Assembly (NCBI GenBank): GCA_965223435.1
Contig: CBDCWQ010000004.1
Location: 160,206 to 224,205, forward strand
Direction of reading: 5' to 3'
DNA length: 64,000 nucleotides
DNA from: CBDCWQ01 sp965223435
Lineage (GTDB): Bacteria > Myxococcota > Kuafuiibacteriia > Kuafuiibacteriales > Kuafuiibacteriaceae
A program made the translations under genes and the position numbers. Position 1 is the first letter of the stretch. Each line of letters starts with the position of its first letter. Below the pieces are notes generated by a model. It did not search any database and had not been told where the DNA came from. It saw only the letters and a list, made by a program, of their open reading frames with translations. Below are positions 61,026-64,000 of the stretch, piece by piece.

Positions 61026-62591
61026 CTACAAGGGCGGCGTTTGGTCCAACCACGACAACAAATTTGTAATCAGAGCGGTTTCTTCAAGAAGCCGACCCTT
61101 GGTTTTACGCGCCCTACTGGGATCAAGAAGAAGCACGCGATCGTCTGGTGGAGGCGTCACGACGGCAACAATCCAATGCCAGCCGAGTCGTTCCCCTTCA
61201 GCTTGCATTCGATTCCACTCATCGACCGAGAACCGAGATGGTAGTCGACTGCGTTTCACTTGGATACCCAACTGGCGAGCACCTCGCGTGGCGAGGAGAT
61301 CGAAGGCGCCTCGCGATGCGCGCGACTGATAAACGAGATCGAACCCGATTTGTGCTAGGCGGCGAGCAACACTCTGTTCCGCCTCGTCGCCGAGAACAGT
61401 CATCGGAACCACACTTCCGCCCGGCTGTCGCCAGCGAAGCCACGCAGCAAAAACGGGGTCGCTGACTCGATAGTGCTCTTTTGCTTTCTCAACCGCATCG
61501 CCGAGTCTCTCTAGGTACTTCGCCGCCGCCCCGGTACTCACTTTTATGGTCTCAGCAAGATCGCGGAGTCGTTGTTCCTGTTTTGCCAAAGCACTTAAGG
61601 TTGCCGCCAGTTGTGTGGATCGTCCAACCAAGCGACCAAACTCGCGCTCAAAATAGAGTGCAAGCCGACCTGTACGGGAGAATAGTGTCTCCTGTAACGC
61701 TTGTTTAAAGGTATCATCATCGAGTGGGGCGGAGAACCGTGTGACCGCCTCTCCGATAACCTGTAGATAAAAAGGATGACCACCCATCGCTTTTGTTATT
61801 TTCTCGGCCAAACCGTGAGACAGTGGACGCGTCTCGGGTGCGTTTGACATAAGCAGTTCCACTGCGTCCTGAATCTCGAACGGGCCGATCTCCATCAGGT
61901 CAAAATGCTGAAAGAAGGGTGAATGTCGGTCTGTGACCATGTCCGTGAGTAGTGTTCGTTCTGATCCAGAGATAAAGTACTGAACGTGCTTGTGACGCTG
62001 CCAAATACTCCGAATGACAGGAATCCAATCCTCTAGCTTCCCCTTGGCAAGCTCCTGAAATTCATCGATCGCGACAACAAGGGTGCGGCCCGTGGCCACC
62101 GCGATGTCTTCTGGGATCTGAAGACACTGGCGAACGAACGTGTCTGAAACTCTACGGGATGGCAACTGAGTCAGCGTTCGCTCAACGTCAGGAGGAAGAT
62201 CTTGGGAAGCGAGACACTTCTTTAATAAACGCTGATAGTCGTCCACATCGTCAACGGCACTGGCCAAGGACCGACCCCCGTGCGTGCTTAGGAGGCGATC
62301 GATACACCGCAACGCATAGTGGCGGAAAAACTCTTTTGAAAGAGGATTGAACTCAAAGAGATCCACCGGGCAAAACGCAAATTCGCGGCTCATACGCCGC
62401 TCGATCTCGAGAATCAGACTGGTTTTCCCAAGCTTCCGAAGTCCGATGATCGCGGTCCACCGACCGACGCGTACCGCTTCCTCTAGTCGCTTAAGCTGTG
62501 CACTACGGTTGAAGAAAGCCTTGGCCACCACGGGTGCGTGGGTGAGGTACACACTGCTAGCATAGAAGACTGCTGACATTTTTGCCAGCAT
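61026..62591 (-). CDS. AAA ATPase of the archaeal-ATPase type with C-terminal PD-(D/E)XK nuclease-like domain
   Basis: About 521 residues. Residues 20-340 are a P-loop ATPase: FFNRSAQLKRLEEAV entry, Walker A IGLRKLGKTSL, Walker B LVVAIDEFQEL and sensor-like YFISGSERTLLTDM. This is typical of stand-alone STAND-like archaeal ATPases. A winged-helix region follows (LAETIKVSTGAAAKYLERLG). The last ~110 residues resemble a PD-(D/E)XK nuclease, with AFDLLATRG and IQVKRS placing Asp and Gln-x-Lys. Such genes move horizontally and some act in defence, but no partner is visible. Two ATGs (62591 and 62579) are possible. It is flanked by an 85-bp duplication and preceded by palindromic sites. Confidence 0.85.
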   Translation of the reverse strand: MLAKMSAVFYASSVYLTHAPVVAKAFFNRSAQLKRLEEAVRVGRWTAIIGLRKLGKTSLILEIERRMSREFAFCPVDLFEFNPLSKEFFRHYALRCIDRLLSTHGGRSLASAVDDVDDYQRLLKKCLASQDLPPDVERTLTQLPSRRVSDTFVRQCLQIPEDIAVATGRTLVVAIDEFQELAKGKLEDWIPVIRSIWQRHKHVQYFISGSERTLLTDMVTDRHSPFFQHFDLMEIGPFEIQDAVELLMSNAPETRPLSHGLAEKITKAMGGHPFYLQVIGEAVTRFSAPLDDDTFKQALQETLFSRTGRLALYFEREFGRLVGRSTQLAATLSALAKQEQRLRDLAETIKVSTGAAAKYLERLGDAVEKAKEHYRVSDPVFAAWLRWRQPGGSVVPMTVLGDEAEQSVARRLAQIGFDLVYQSRASRGAFDLLATRGARQLGIQVKRSRLPSRFSVDEWNRMQAEGERLGWHWIVAVVTPPPDDRVLLLDPSRARKTKGRLLEETALITNLLSWLDQTPPL

Positions 62592-62599
62592 ATAATCAT

Positions 62600-62613
62600 A
62601 ATATACTGTAATA
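62600..62613 (-). promoter_or_regulatory. 14-bp box AATATACTGTAATA upstream of the ATPase gene
   Basis: The same 14 bases occur in reverse complement at 63488-63501, 10 bases upstream of the amidohydrolase start; this copy is 9 bases upstream of the ATPase start. The centre TACTGTA is nearly palindromic. In an otherwise GC-rich region it could be a -10 element or an operator shared by both genes. Confidence 0.45.
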
Positions 62614-62633
62614 ACGCATTTTATGTGACATTG

Positions 62634-62666
62634 CTGGCATAAATGCCAGCTGGCATTCATGCCAGG
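62634..62666 (-). promoter_or_regulatory. cluster of GCTGGCA/TGCCAGC palindromes upstream of the ATPase gene
   Basis: CTGGCAT-AA-ATGCCAG (62634-62649) overlaps the perfect 16-bp palindrome AATGCCAGCTGGCATT (62642-62657), and another TGCCAGG half-site follows at 62660-62666. One more TGCCAGCA lies at the ATPase start codon (62584-62591). Stacked half-sites upstream of a mobile gene suggest repressor binding. Confidence 0.5.
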
Positions 62667-62683
62667 ATACAACCCCTTTGAAT

Positions 62684-62769
62684 GGTGGGGTACCGCGCTC
62701 GGGAACGCGAACTCGATTTTTTGGTTCAGGCTTTGTCGAGGCTGAATCGGCGCATCAGGTTGCGAATCG
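62684..62769 (+). repeat. right copy of 85-bp direct repeat
   Basis: Partner of 60859-60943. On the plus strand it keeps the PhoR-like gene end (GYRARERE) but with a frame-shifting base; on the minus strand it supplies the functional end of the amidohydrolase (RRFSLDKA, stop). Each flanking gene therefore keeps one good copy. Confidence 0.85.
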
Positions 62770-63478
62770 CGGCCACGAGTACTTCCTGAATGGGCTTGAG
62801 GTCTGATAGGTGACGCTGGTTGATCTCGATGGTGATGCCCGCATATTGGCTTTCGGGGAATTTTGCTCGGCACGCGGTGACCAGCGCATCGGACCTTCCG
62901 TCGTAGGGGCCATTTTCGGCAACGACAAAACCACCCGCCCGGGTGGCTTCGAGGAGGCCCTGGGCCGCGTCCGCTTCGAAGGCCTTGCTCGGGTCGAGCA
63001 TGATGCCGAGCGACATTTCTCGCACCGTTCCTTCAAATTTTTCGGTGAAGCTGTGAACGCTCAGATGGAGGAGTCGCGTTTTCGAAGGTGGTTGTTGAAC
63101 GGGGTCAGGGTGGGTCAAAAGGATACCCGAGATCAGGCGCTGAACCTGTTGCCAGTAGGGGCGATGGTATTTCCGAATTCGTTCCTGGCGCGCTTGGGGT
63201 GTGAGTCGGTTGCCAGGAACCTTGGTGCCGAATGCGATTTCCGGCACTGCGTCAGGGTTTTCTGCGGTTCGGTTCAGATCGGCCACGAGACGGCTGAAGC
63301 GGCCGAGGAGCAGGGGGCTGGCGAGTTCGGTTGCGAGGGCGATGGCCACGTCTTTTGCGCCTGGGTCCCACGAAATGTGGCTTTGAAGGCAAGACGGGGT
63401 CAGGCCCAAGGTGCCCAGCTCGGCGGGGACCTCAGGGTTTGCGTGCTCGCAGGTAATCAGAATGGTCTCGTTGGCCAA
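62726..63478 (-). CDS. N-formylglutamate amidohydrolase-family protein
   Basis: About 250 residues. Features of the family include ITCEHANPEVPAEL near the N terminus, DLNRTAENPDAV, LLHLSVHSFTEKFEG and VAENGPYDG. The family removes formyl groups from N-formylglutamate (last step of one histidine degradation route) or acts on related N-acyl amino acids; no hut genes are nearby, so the substrate is open. The start is uncertain: TTG 63478 (LANETILITCEHA) fits the usual N terminus and no ATG is close in frame. The frame is open further upstream without family features. Confidence 0.85.
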   Translation of the reverse strand: MANETILITCEHANPEVPAELGTLGLTPSCLQSHISWDPGAKDVAIALATELASPLLLGRFSRLVADLNRTAENPDAVPEIAFGTKVPGNRLTPQARQERIRKYHRPYWQQVQRLISGILLTHPDPVQQPPSKTRLLHLSVHSFTEKFEGTVREMSLGIMLDPSKAFEADAAQGLLEATRAGGFVVAENGPYDGRSDALVTACRAKFPESQYAGITIEINQRHLSDLKPIQEVLVAAIRNLMRRFSLDKA

Positions 63479-63637
63479 TGTACTCGATATTACAGTATAT
63501 TCTAGCACCTGTCGCGTGCTGGGCAGACCCTCTGGGGGGATAGGGTGAATGCGGGGGATGGGCTGACGTCTCACCACCGGGGCCCTTTGGGACCGGGGTT
63601 TGGTGGCCGTGGAAATTGTCGTAGAGCATGGTGGAGC

Positions 63638-64000
63638 ATGACGTTTTTGAGGAGAAATCGACCGGAACGGTCTTTCAAAGGGGTGCGGTGCCGAGGATGG
63701 GTGGGCCCTGTGTTCTTCGTGCTTTTGGCTTGGTCCCTGGCGGCGCGGCCGGCGGAGGCCAACCCCAAGGTGATGCGTTTGCTCGATAAGGCCAAACAGT
63801 CGGTCAAGGAGGGCAACTACCGGCTGGCGACCGACATCCTTAAGCAGGCCCTGAACCTCATGCATGATGAGGCCTGTGACCGTTGTTTTGTGGGGCGCTT
63901 CAAAGGGATTCAGTCCTACAAGCTTGGGCGGGGCGGTCGATACTTCAAGATGAATTTTTCGTTTACCAACCGGACACAAGCAGCCACCAAGCGGTGCACG
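63638..64000 (+). CDS. secreted protein, N-terminal part (runs off the window)
   Basis: ATG 63638 with GGAG just upstream opens a frame that is still open at base 64000 (121 residues). The signal peptide (GPVFFVLLAWSLAARPAEA) is followed by a helical region resembling a TPR-like pair (KVMRLLDKAKQSVKEGNYRLATDILKQALNLMHDE) and then two Cys (ACDRCF). Too little is present to name a family. Confidence 0.75.
   Translation, partial: MTFLRRNRPERSFKGVRCRGWVGPVFFVLLAWSLAARPAEANPKVMRLLDKAKQSVKEGNYRLATDILKQALNLMHDEACDRCFVGRFKGIQSYKLGRGGRYFKMNFSFTNRTQAATKRCT

Overview
The window reads as a chromosomal segment of a GC-rich deltaproteobacterium, most likely a member of the Myxococcota. The evidence is a MYXO-CTERM-like tail (Cys motif, membrane span, Arg cluster) at about 13.65-13.75 kb, an RCC1-repeat lipoprotein ending in a CGDGVCDVGES-type motif, a membrane-anchored Ser/Thr kinase, a TPR/DUF4388 protein, many lipoproteins and secreted repeat proteins, and a sigma-54 activator operon. 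I see no rRNA, tRNA, CRISPR array or transposase.

Layout. 1-5.4 kb (minus): SNF2/SWIM helicase, membrane histidine kinase and NtrC-type regulator in one operon; the regulator is cut by the window edge. 5.5-7.2 kb: CBS-pair protein and a lipoprotein di-haem cytochrome c peroxidase. 7.5-15.5 kb: an accessory block of surface proteins, with an RCC1 lipoprotein carrying 18 copies of NG[ST]WG, a frameshifted trypsin-like protease, a frameshifted beta-helix protein, an orphan Rhs C-terminal fragment and a zinc-ribbon protein. 15.7-25.1 kb: NTT-type nucleotide transporter fused to HEAT repeats, Ser/Thr kinase, TPR/DUF4388 protein, GH13 amylase with a CBM20 domain, and an AlkD-like protein. 25.2-33.4 kb (plus): a tightly packed run of envelope genes ending in a beta-barrel/His-rich/thioredoxin fusion. 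33.5-34.6 kb: two small membrane proteins. 34.6-47.0 kb (minus): one 4129-residue secreted protein carrying a probable ADP-ribosyltransferase domain near its C terminus. 47.2-49.6 kb (minus): a CheY-like regulator and a lipoprotein selenoprotein read through an in-frame TGA (UPVC redox motif) with a fitting SECIS-like hairpin. 49.8-52.1 kb (minus): PAP2, Smr and DgkA. 52.3-60.9 kb (plus): lysine 6-aminotransferase with aldehyde dehydrogenase, GNAT, lipid kinase, RluA-type pseudouridine synthase and a PhoB/PhoR-like pair. 61.0-62.6 kb: an ATPase-nuclease gene that appears inserted between two convergent genes, flanked by an imperfect 85-bp direct repeat. 62.7-64.0 kb: an N-formylglutamate amidohydrolase-family gene and the start of a secreted protein.

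The strongest novel candidates are the selenoprotein (47682-49598), which a standard gene caller would split in two; the giant ADP-ribosyltransferase-bearing protein (34608-46997); the 25.2-33.4 kb envelope operon; and the ATPase-nuclease insertion with duplicated gene ends. A caution is that several reading frames at 11.6-13.6 and 31.95-32.0 kb are broken by single-base changes, mostly in G or C runs. These could be sequencing indels or real pseudogenes; the sequence alone cannot decide.
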